Shown one piece after another: positions 44,508 through 50,682 of a stretch of DNA of 50,682 bases. Location: NCBI RefSeq assembly GCF_014695575.1, contig NZ_JACJOO010000017.1, positions 1-50,682 on the forward strand, written 5' to 3'. The translations under genes and the position numbers were made by a program. Under the pieces are notes generated by a model. The model was not told the DNA's origin, did not search any database, and worked only from the letters and a program-made list of their open reading frames with translations. The number at the start of each line of letters is the position of its first letter. Position 1 is the first letter of the stretch. The stretch comes from Leptolyngbya sp. FACHB-8 (lineage in GTDB: Bacteria > Cyanobacteriota > Cyanobacteriia > Elainellales > Elainellaceae).

Positions 44508-44873
44508 AGTTAAACATCAATTTTATTAATACTTCATGTGTTCTACTTGACTTGTCAAATCAATTTATTTTGAAATGATAAAGCTAAATACCCCTTAAAG
44601 TTGGATGAGAGGTGTGGACTTATGGTTGCACCCTGTTGAGAAACGGTGTGTAGATTGCGATCGCTCTAGAAGAAGCCTGGATTGGTAGAGTTTTTGGAAT
44701 ATTCCTCAACAATACCTCCTGGCTCATACTGGAGGCTGGTTTCCTCCTGCCGCACAAAACCTACGAGGCTGTGCAGAAGCACTTGTTGAAGAGAGGCTCC
44801 GAGCCTGCCTCTGGGTAAATTACGGCAATGCAAGAAGAGTTTTCAGTTTTATATCTTCACGTCAGAACAAGTT
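44508..44873. promoter_or_regulatory. promoter gap of the GAPDH-arsJ pair
   Basis: This 366-bp gap contains the ArsR box at 44559-44574 and no gene. A weak dyad (ACCTCCTGGCTCATACTGGAGGCTGG, discontinuous) lies around 44715-44740. Confidence 0.5.
44559..44574 (+). promoter_or_regulatory. ArsR-type operator upstream of the GAPDH-arsJ genes
   Basis: ATCAA-TTTATT-TTGAA matches the box ATCAA-N6-TTGAT at 9 of 10 arm positions. It lies 300 bp upstream of the GAPDH start and differs from the site at arsR only in which outer base departs from the consensus. Confidence 0.65.
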
Positions 44874-45887
44874 ATGGCGATTCGAGTTGGCATTAATGGC
44901 TTTGGCAGAATGGGACGGCTGACACTCCGGGTAGCCTGGGGCTGGCCGGAATTAGAGTTTGTCCACATCAACGAAGTCAAAGGGGAAACCGAGGCTGCCG
45001 CTCACCTACTGAAGTTTGATTCAGTCCATGGCCGGTGGTATCCAGAAGTTGAGTCGAAGGGTGATCGCATCTGGATCGATAACAAGTCCCTGAGCTTTAG
45101 CGAGTATCACACTCCTGGCGAGATACCCTGGGATGAATTAGGGGTTGACTTAGTATTGGAGTGTTCTGGCAAGTTCAGAACGATTGAAACCCTTGACCCG
45201 TACTTCAAGCGGGGGGTACAGAAGGTAATTGTGGCCGCCCCGGTTAAGGAGCAAGCGTTGAATATTGTGATGGGGATTAATGATCATCTCTATCATCCTG
45301 AGCAGCATCACCTATTAACGGCTGCGTCCTGCACTACGAACTGTTTGGCTCCTGTCGTCAAGGTTATCCATGAAGGTCTGGGTATTCGGCACGGGGTCAT
45401 CACAACCATTCACGACAACACCAATACTCAAACGATTGTCGATGCACCCCACAAAGACCTGCAACGGGCGCGGGCTACCAGCTTGTCACTGATTCCCACT
45501 ACGACGGGTTCTGCAACAGCGATCGCCCTCATTTATCCCGAATTGAAGGGGAAGCTCAATGGCTTGGCAGTGCGAGTGCCTCTCCTCAATGCCTCGTTAA
45601 CAGATTGTGTCTTTGAAATTACTCAACCCACTACGGTTGAAGAGGTGAATACTCTCCTGAAAGCGGCGGCTGATGGCCCACTTAAGGGCATTTTGGGCTA
45701 TGAGGAGCGCCCCCTTGTGTCGGTTGACTATAAGGATGATCCTCGTTCTTCTATCATTGATGCCCTTTCAACGATGGTGGTGAATGACACCCAGGTGAAA
45801 ATTCTGGCCTGGTATGACAACGAGTGGGGCTACGTAAACCGCATGGCCGAACTGGCGAAAAAAGTTGCTCTAAGCCTCAAACCGTAA
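44874..45887 (+). CDS. ArsJ-associated glyceraldehyde-3-phosphate dehydrogenase
   Basis: A 337-residue GAPDH. It has the NAD-binding start [16 protein letters not shown], the catalytic Cys in [14 protein letters not shown] (about residue 155), the HDNTNTQ segment, and [10 protein letters not shown] near the end. Forms encoded next to arsJ convert glyceraldehyde-3-phosphate and arsenate to the unstable 1-arseno-3-phosphoglycerate, which ArsJ exports. Upstream lies an ArsR box; arsJ begins 13 bp downstream, so this copy serves arsenate resistance rather than central metabolism. Confidence 0.93.
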   Translation: MAIRVGINGFGRMGRLTLRVAWGWPELEFVHINEVKGETEAAAHLLKFDSVHGRWYPEVESKGDRIWIDNKSLSFSEYHTPGEIPWDELGVDLVLECSGKFRTIETLDPYFKRGVQKVIVAAPVKEQALNIVMGINDHLYHPEQHHLLTAASCTTNCLAPVVKVIHEGLGIRHGVITTIHDNTNTQTIVDAPHKDLQRARATSLSLIPTTTGSATAIALIYPELKGKLNGLAVRVPLLNASLTDCVFEITQPTTVEEVNTLLKAAADGPLKGILGYEERPLVSVDYKDDPRSSIIDALSTMVVNDTQVKILAWYDNEWGYVNRMAELAKKVALSLKP

Positions 45888-45900
45888 GGAGTTCAAATCC

Positions 45901-47145
45901 ATGGGTGCAGCGACAACCGCCTCTAATGCCAATCTCAAAAATTACATGCTGGTGACGCTCGCCTATTGGGGCTTTACGCTCACCGATGGCGCACTGCGAA
46001 TGTTGGTGCTGCTGTATTTTAACGAGATTGGCTACACCCCTCTGCAAATTGCATTTCTGTTCCTCTTTTATGAGGCATTTGGTATTGTTACTAACTTTCT
46101 GGGAGGTTGGATTGGTTCCCAGATGGGTTTGAAGCTCACACTCTATGCAGGAATTGGGCTACAGGTATTTGCACTACTCATGCTGTCATTCCTGAACCGG
46201 GATTGGGTGCAGTGGATGGCGATCGCCTACGTTATGACAGCCCAGGCTTTTTCCGGTATTGCCAAAGACCTCACCAAGATGAGTTCTAAGAGTGCCATTC
46301 GTCTAGTGGTGCCTCAGGACGCACAATCCTCCCTGTTCAAGTGGGTAGCTGTCCTTACAGGCTCGAAGAATGCCCTCAAGGGCGTGGGCTTTTTCATGGG
46401 GGCAGCGCTACTGGCGACTGTGGGCTTTGTGAATTCGCTGTGGATGATGGCAGCGGGTCTCTTTTTAGTGATGCTGACAGGCTTTTTCCTGCCCGGAGGT
46501 ATGGGCAAGATTAAAGCGAAGGTCAAGTTCACCCAACTGTTTTCTAAAAGCCCTGAGATTAACGTCCTCTCGGCAGCACGATTCTTCCTATTTGGATCCA
46601 GAGATGTCTGGTTTGTGGTGGGTTTACCTGTATTTCTCCGCAGCATTTTAGGGTGGTCATTCTTTGAGGCGGGTGGATTTCTGGCGTGTTGGGTGATTGG
46701 TTATGGAGCCGTTCAATTTCTAGCCCCCACGTTGTTAAATCGGTTTAATGGTGGGCAACCGCCCCAGTCTAAAACAATTCAGTTCTGGACCTTTACCCTA
46801 ACGACCGTGCCAGCGGCGATCGCCGTTGCCCTTCAAGCTGGGCTTCCAGCCGCTCAGGTCATCATTGTAGGATTGGCTGTCTTTGGCATCGTATTTGCCT
46901 TCAACTCAGCCGTTCACTCCTACCTGGTATTAGCCTTTACGGACGATGACAAAGTGGCACTGAACGTCGGGTTCTATTACATGGCAAATTCCGGTGGACG
47001 ATTGGTTGGCACGGTGCTGTCGGGCTTGGTTTATCAACTTTCGGGGCTAGTGGGATGTTTAGGGGTGTCTACCCTATTTGTGTTGGCCGCAGGCATTATT
47101 TCCCTGAAGTTGCCCGATCCACAGCCGTCGAAGGCGATCGCCTGA
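45901..47145 (+). CDS. arsJ: ArsJ organoarsenical efflux transporter
   Basis: A 414-residue major-facilitator-type membrane protein with about 11-12 hydrophobic spans. It opens NYMLVTLAYWGFTLTDGALRMLVLLYFNEIGYTPLQIAFLFLFYEAFG, followed by KDLTKMSSKSAIRLV, the signature of ArsJ. Together with the GAPDH upstream it gives arsenate resistance by exporting 1-arseno-3-phosphoglycerate. AAGGAG precedes the ATG. Confidence 0.95.
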   Translation: MGAATTASNANLKNYMLVTLAYWGFTLTDGALRMLVLLYFNEIGYTPLQIAFLFLFYEAFGIVTNFLGGWIGSQMGLKLTLYAGIGLQVFALLMLSFLNRDWVQWMAIAYVMTAQAFSGIAKDLTKMSSKSAIRLVVPQDAQSSLFKWVAVLTGSKNALKGVGFFMGAALLATVGFVNSLWMMAAGLFLVMLTGFFLPGGMGKIKAKVKFTQLFSKSPEINVLSAARFFLFGSRDVWFVVGLPVFLRSILGWSFFEAGGFLACWVIGYGAVQFLAPTLLNRFNGGQPPQSKTIQFWTFTLTTVPAAIAVALQAGLPAAQVIIVGLAVFGIVFAFNSAVHSYLVLAFTDDDKVALNVGFYYMANSGGRLVGTVLSGLVYQLSGLVGCLGVSTLFVLAAGIISLKLPDPQPSKAIA

Positions 47146-47188
47146 AAATCCGGGGATGGCGATTAGCAACTTAATGCGTTTTGTGTTT

Positions 47189-47244
47189 GGGTGCATCCCA
47201 CTTACAAAAGCGGGTTTCCAAATCTGCAAAAGTGGGATGCACCC
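47189..47244. repeat. short hairpin repeat after arsJ
   Basis: GGGTGCATCCCACTT (47189-47203) and its exact complement AAGTGGGATGCACCC (47230-47244) enclose a 26-bp loop. It may be a small mobile repeat and may serve as the arsJ terminator. Confidence 0.75.
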
Positions 47245-47272
47245 CTGTGTTTCCATACAAAAGAGGTTTGCG

Positions 47273-47353
47273 ATGACTACCTTCAAAACCCATGTTGCCC
47301 TCCGAGTGACAGATGTTGAAAAAGAGGAAGCAGCACAAATTATTAAGAGTTAG
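47273..47353 (+). pseudogene. remnant of an ArsI/CadI-type glyoxalase-fold gene
   Basis: An ATG with AGAGG upstream begins MTTFKTHVALRVTDVEK, which matches the N-terminus of ArsI/CadI-family carbon-arsenic lyases (usual form: T-FKTHVAL-VTDVEKSVAFY). After the VEK the homology is lost and a stop comes after 26 codons. Such genes belong in arsenic loci, so this is a deletion remnant of a third gene in the GAPDH-arsJ operon. Confidence 0.7.
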
Positions 47354-47562
47354 GGCTTACGCACGTCTGCTGAGCGTTTTCCCCATTTCCGAACCAATTC
47401 AGCCGCAACTTCCACCATGGGAAGCTCGAAGGTTGCAATGTAATCGGTCCATTGCTGGGAGAACTCCTCCTGTTGCAATTGGAGTAAAAGGCCATCTGCA
47501 TCCGTTGAGGCAGCCAGAATTTCTAGTAGAGTACTCTGAAAGTGCGCTAAATCTTTTGTCAT
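47350..47562 (-). CDS. small partner protein of the MNIO operon
   Basis: A 70-residue helical protein from ATG 47562, whose first bases overlap the DUF692 stop (ATGA). The sequence includes MTKDLAHFQSTLLEILAAST, then QWTDYIATFELPMVEVAAELVRKWGKR. MNIO enzymes such as MbnB and BufB act with a partner protein that binds the precursor leader; this one is much smaller than known partners, so the role is inferred from position. Its last codons overlap the end of the ArsI remnant on the other strand. Confidence 0.7.
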   Translation of the reverse strand: MTKDLAHFQSTLLEILAASTDADGLLLQLQQEEFSQQWTDYIATFELPMVEVAAELVRKWGKRSADVRKP

Positions 47563-48446
47563 CGTCGCCTTTGGTGAACGATTTGCTGAATACGCTGGAA
47601 ATCCTGTCGCCACTGCTGTTGTTCCGTCTCAGTTGAAAGGGTATGCCCCAGACGCTCGAAAATTACGGCTTCAACATGGGAACAATGTTGGAGTGCGATC
47701 GCCAGTAACTCGAATACCATTTCTGGAACAGGCCCGTCGTGGGTATCCCGTCGAATCATAGAATCACTCGATGCACTTTTGCTCCAGGAACCGCCAGAAA
47801 TGTGGAGTTCCCGAACCCGATGGAGTGGGTAGCGCTTGAGTAATGCTTCTGGTGATTGCTGAAAGTTGTGAATTTGGCAATACAAATTGTGCAGATCCAG
47901 CACCAGAAAACCTTGAACATGGGCCAGCAGTTGATCGAGGAAAGTTCCTTGCTCTTCAACATCTCGCTGCCCAAATGCAAAAGCCAGGTTTTCTAAGCCA
48001 ATAGGAACCTTTGCCGCCGCTGCTAAACAATTGAGGCGATCGCACCCTAAACGCAATGTGTCGGCTGTCAGCGGCAGGGGCAGCGGGGCACTCTGGACAA
48101 AGTTGCCCGCCGCCATCCAACCAAAATGCTCAGAGATGTGACGATAGCGATACCGTTTGCACTCCTCCTGCAGGTTCTTCAGCCATTGATCTTGGGCTTC
48201 TTCCCATTGAGCTGAGAGTAAAGAATAGGTGACTCCATGTCCCAGCAGGCGATCGCGCTGGCTATAAAACTCCAGCAGATGGGTGACCCAATCCGGTAAA
48301 TCTGCTTCCCACCCCATATCAAAGCTCCACTCCAAAACCTGCACGGCTCCCGCTTCAAATAGTGGTTGTGAAGCCTGGAAAAAATCAGGTGTAGGCATCA
48401 GCGAGAGCCCTATCCACGGTGCCGGGCGCGATCGCTTGAACATCAA
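47559..48446 (-). CDS. DUF692 multinuclear iron oxidase (MNIO), RiPP-modifying type
   Basis: A 295-residue TIM-barrel protein of the DUF692/MbnB/TglH family. Recognisable iron-ligand positions in order: HGVTYSLLS, SEHFGW, GLENLAFAF, LDLHNLYC, ELHISGGSW, DTHDGPVPEM, IFERLGH. Known members oxidatively rearrange cysteine in precursor peptides (oxazolone-thioamide, thiooxazole and related groups), giving copper-binding or other products. Start and stop each overlap a neighbour by 4 bp (ATGA), so precursor, enzyme and partner are one coupled operon. Variant residues at the ENL and HISGGS motifs set it a little apart from the common forms. Confidence 0.9.
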   Translation of the reverse strand: MMFKRSRPAPWIGLSLMPTPDFFQASQPLFEAGAVQVLEWSFDMGWEADLPDWVTHLLEFYSQRDRLLGHGVTYSLLSAQWEEAQDQWLKNLQEECKRYRYRHISEHFGWMAAGNFVQSAPLPLPLTADTLRLGCDRLNCLAAAAKVPIGLENLAFAFGQRDVEEQGTFLDQLLAHVQGFLVLDLHNLYCQIHNFQQSPEALLKRYPLHRVRELHISGGSWSKSASSDSMIRRDTHDGPVPEMVFELLAIALQHCSHVEAVIFERLGHTLSTETEQQQWRQDFQRIQQIVHQRRR

Positions 48447-48667
48447 CCCATACCACAGGCAATACAGGGAGCATTATCCTTCTGCTGAGAAGATATGGGT
48501 GTTACAGGCTGATCAGGCGTTGCATCACTCACTTGAGAAGTCGTTGCCTCTCCTCTATTAACTGACTGCTTAAAGTTCACCATCAAATCGGCAGACTGTA
48601 CCTGTCCGCCAATACCCGACACCAGAGTGCTACCAATACCAAGCAGGGCGATCGCAATGTGTTTCAT
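48443..48667 (-). CDS. secreted precursor-like peptide of the MNIO operon
   Basis: A 74-residue peptide. Residues 1-25 are a signal peptide (MKHIAIALLGIGSTLVSG, cleavage after QSA). A polar Ser/Thr/Gln spacer follows, then the only two cysteines in the C-terminal NAPCIACGMG. AGGAAG lies before the ATG. The MNIO gene begins in its stop codon. A signal peptide plus a short cysteine-containing end is the plan of bufferin-type MNIO substrates, but this sequence is not the DUF2282 family, so it may be a new substrate class. Confidence 0.82.
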   Translation of the reverse strand: MKHIAIALLGIGSTLVSGIGGQVQSADLMVNFKQSVNRGEATTSQVSDATPDQPVTPISSQQKDNAPCIACGMG

Positions 48668-48843
48668 ATTGCTTCCTGAAGAATAGTGAACGTTGAATTA
48701 AATCTATCAGGTTGCTTCCTGGCTATCCGATATGGTTTCAAAAGTTGAAACCGAAGTTTGATAGCACTTTTCCTGGTGTGGGGTTCTAATAAAAGGTGCA
48801 AGATATGAGCAGCACTCTATGGCTATAGGGTGGCAACCTATAG

Positions 48844-49659
48844 TCAGGTAATCCCATATTTTTCTAATATGGGAGAAATCATAGCTTGCAGAAACTGCTT
48901 CATATAGATACTAATTTCTTGGGGAAAGGCCTGAAATTCTTCGCTTGTACTCGGCGCAAAACGGACACCGTGTTGGTTGGCTAAGGTTTGCGCCGCTATC
49001 TGACACTGATTGAGATATGCCCGTGCCAAACTGCGTCCAGGACACCAAACTTCGTACTTGCCGGGAAGTGTTTTCCCTGAGTCATCCTTACGATAGCAAT
49101 CATGAAGATCTACGAAGGCTAAAGTTTTAGGTTGTGACACTTTTTTGTTGGTTAAAACCCCATCAAGCAGATCAGCACCATAGATACGCATTAGGTCACG
49201 AAATCCTTCACCGCCTGCCACACGGAAAATAGCATCCAAAATCGCGGCATCTTCCGGTTTAGCATTCAGGTACTCGTTGAGTAGAGCCTCAGTACTTCCC
49301 AACATCGCCAGAACGAAGTAAGGCGCAGTGGTGTGAACATAATGATGAGTAACTCTATCTGCGAATGAACAGGTTGCATATTTGCCGACAATAAAGCCCG
49401 TGAGTGATGTTAGGGTTTCATCGATATAACGCTCCTGTTCCTCAGTAAATGAAGACTCTACAGCACAGTTTTTAGCACCGCCCAGGAATGCGTAAGCCTT
49501 GACACCATACTTACGAACATACATTGAAGTAACATCTGCTCGTTCGTAACCTCCTCGTTCAACAGCATTTTTATTAAATTTCTGCCGAATATCGTGAAAC
49601 AGCGTATATGTATACTGTAGCCGCGCATGAATCGCGTCTGGGGGGAGTGCGTTTTTCAT
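48844..49659 (-). CDS. hypothetical protein, 271 residues
   Basis: A soluble, mixed helical protein with no recognised domain. Landmarks are HDIRQKFNKNAVERGGYERADVTSMYVRKYG, GAKNCAVESSFTEEQERYIDETLTSL, ILDAIFRVAGGEGFRDLMRIYGADLLDGV, and FVDLHDCYRKDDSGKTLPGKYEVWCPGRS. Six cysteines are scattered through it without a repeating motif. It lacks a signal peptide and membrane segments, and stands alone as a single gene. Confidence 0.75.
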   Translation of the reverse strand: MKNALPPDAIHARLQYTYTLFHDIRQKFNKNAVERGGYERADVTSMYVRKYGVKAYAFLGGAKNCAVESSFTEEQERYIDETLTSLTGFIVGKYATCSFADRVTHHYVHTTAPYFVLAMLGSTEALLNEYLNAKPEDAAILDAIFRVAGGEGFRDLMRIYGADLLDGVLTNKKVSQPKTLAFVDLHDCYRKDDSGKTLPGKYEVWCPGRSLARAYLNQCQIAAQTLANQHGVRFAPSTSEEFQAFPQEISIYMKQFLQAMISPILEKYGIT

Positions 49660-50291
49660 ATCACTTAAGTTTTACCCGTCTGGCATTGTTTGAATTCAGC
49701 CTCTTTCAGGACTACAGTAAGAACTGTTTATCCTCCTACAGTGGTAACAAAAGAGATATCGAAGGACAAGTATCAGTTGGCCATGTTTCGAACGCGTGAA
49801 TGGAACGTGGTGAAAGGGGTACTTCGTGCCTTTTTCACCACATCCCATCCACACGCTTAGAACTCTACCCCAACGGTACCTAAGGAGATTTCTGAGAAAC
49901 AATATCCCCATTATTTGGAAAAAAGGCGCGGCTTCGCCGCGCCTTTTTTCCAAATAATGGGGAAGTTCTTATCTGGAAATCTCCTAAGTCGAGCGTTCGA
50001 ACGTGGGTTAGCGAGGCGATCGCCAAAATGCGGGCAAATGGAGATGAGGCAGCAGAAGGTGAGACAGCATCTTGATTAGTATAAATATTTACACTATTAC
50101 CCTTATCAGAACGAGCCTACTTATAGGATTCAGAATGAATGGCGTTGCAGGACTGTTAAGGAGAAGGCTATCCAGACTAAAAACCTTATTTTTTCTCTCT
50201 TGAGAAGTAGAAGAAGGTGTATCCGAAAGCAGAGTGATACTCAGTATTTCAACTGATTTGATGGAACTAATTCACCTCCTCGTGCTTCCCT
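49660..50291. other. gene-free stretch with a MITE
   Basis: This 632-bp stretch contains the 107-bp element at 49881-49987 and no complete gene. A short frame right after the element (VRTWVSEAIAKMRANGDEAA, stop near 50075) looks protein-like and may be the tail of a gene broken by the element. Confidence 0.5.
49881..49987. repeat. 107-bp hairpin MITE, core type B, inverted (copy 3)
   Basis: It is essentially the reverse complement of the copy at 2368-2474, with the same 27-bp stem and TTC/GAA loop and the same length. The opposite orientation shows the element inserts either way round. Confidence 0.85.
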
Positions 50292-50474
50292 ATGACTACT
50301 TTCGAGACGATTAGAAAAATTGCGGCCAGCATTGGTTATCAACTTCTTCAAAATGATGCCAGTACGAAAGAAGAGTATGTGCTTAGGCAAGAGCGATCGC
50401 GTTGGCCAGATGGAATCTTCCAATCCCTCGATGAGGTTGTTGTTTATCTGATGGCTCAAAGTCAAAAGACTTGA
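50292..50474 (+). CDS. small hypothetical protein, 60 residues
   Basis: MTTFETIRKIAASIGYQLLQND, then YVLRQERSRWPDGIFQSLDEVVVYLM. It looks like a compact alpha/beta domain, and the sequence includes a HIP1 site in coding frame. No ribosome binding site is clear. The family is not recognised. Its transcript would end at the terminator at 50522-50557. Confidence 0.65.
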   Translation: MTTFETIRKIAASIGYQLLQNDASTKEEYVLRQERSRWPDGIFQSLDEVVVYLMAQSQKT

Positions 50475-50521
50475 CAGGCTCACAAATAATCTCGATTTGG
50501 TTCCGATAGCCCGCAATCAGC

Positions 50522-50557
50522 AACAAAAAAGCGCCCCCGAAGGAGCGCTTTTTTGTT
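50522..50557. terminator. bidirectional rho-independent terminator
   Basis: AACAAAAAAGCGC and its exact complement GCGCTTTTTTGTT flank a 10-base loop. An A tract on the left and a T tract on the right let it end both psbA (minus) and the small gene (plus). Confidence 0.85.
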
Positions 50558-50570
50558 AGGTAGCTCAGGA

Positions 50571-50682
<112 letters not shown>

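Noticed and set aside
49988-50077. Frame VRTWVSEAIAKMRANGDEAA after the last MITE
   Set aside because: It looks like the tail of an antitoxin-type or other small protein, but there is no upstream part beyond the element to support a gene call.

Overview
The window comes from a cyanobacterial chromosome. Three things support this: the very frequent HIP1 octamer (GCGATCGC), the 3' end of psbA (photosystem II D1) at the right edge on the minus strand, and cyanobacterial gene families such as large AAA/WD40 proteins, a multi-PAS hybrid kinase and a petRP-like pair. A filamentous or Leptolyngbya-like lineage is plausible, but that is only inference.

Layout. (1) 1-4.6 kb is accessory DNA. It holds a NarL-type response regulator, an NTF2/SnoaL-like protein behind a gene split by a small hairpin element, three copies of a 107-bp hairpin MITE, and an HTH/AAA protein divergent from a giant AAA-WD40 protein (4.6-8.5 kb). 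(2) 8.7-32.1 kb is a contractile injection system (CIS, phage-tail-like) locus. The AAA+ ATPase and DUF4255 genes are on the minus strand. On the plus strand follow the sheath, three tube-type proteins, a small assembly-like protein, a pseudokinase-membrane-binding-protein fusion, a long disordered protein, the CIS_tube-domain baseplate protein, a VgrG-like spike, a DUF4157 effector with a predicted Ntox15-type nuclease tip, a YbjN-like protein (candidate chaperone or immunity protein), gp25, gp6/baseplate-J and gp7/tail-protein-I homologues. No PAAR tip, tape measure or tail fibre was recognised. (3) 32.2-33.5 kb is wreckage: a frameshifted transposase, a histidine-kinase C-terminus and a small orphan gene. 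(4) 33.6-39.7 kb holds a 1943-residue hybrid histidine kinase coupled to a short XRE regulator. (5) 39.8-41.1 kb carries three hairpin elements. (6) 41.1-48.7 kb is a metal and metalloid region: a PepSY membrane protein, a BlaI/M56 pair resembling the PetR/PetP copper switch, arsR, an ArsJ-associated GAPDH, arsJ, a 26-codon remnant of an ArsI/CadI-like gene, and a three-gene MNIO (DUF692) operon with a secreted precursor-like peptide ending CIACGMG. (7) 48.8-50.7 kb has an unrecognised 271-residue protein, another 107-bp element, a small hypothetical gene, a bidirectional terminator and psbA.

How the genes work together. The CIS genes should build a spring-loaded tube and sheath that delivers the DUF4157-Ntox15 protein; the membrane-spanning pseudokinase fusion is a candidate anchor or sensor. 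The arsenic genes form a 1-arseno-3-phosphoglycerate efflux pathway. Two ATCAA-N6-TTGAT-like boxes suggest that ArsR represses both its own gene and the GAPDH-arsJ pair. The MNIO operon looks like an undescribed cysteine-modifying RiPP or metallophore pathway. The 107-bp elements share ends and exact length but carry different hairpin cores, and are the most striking non-coding feature.
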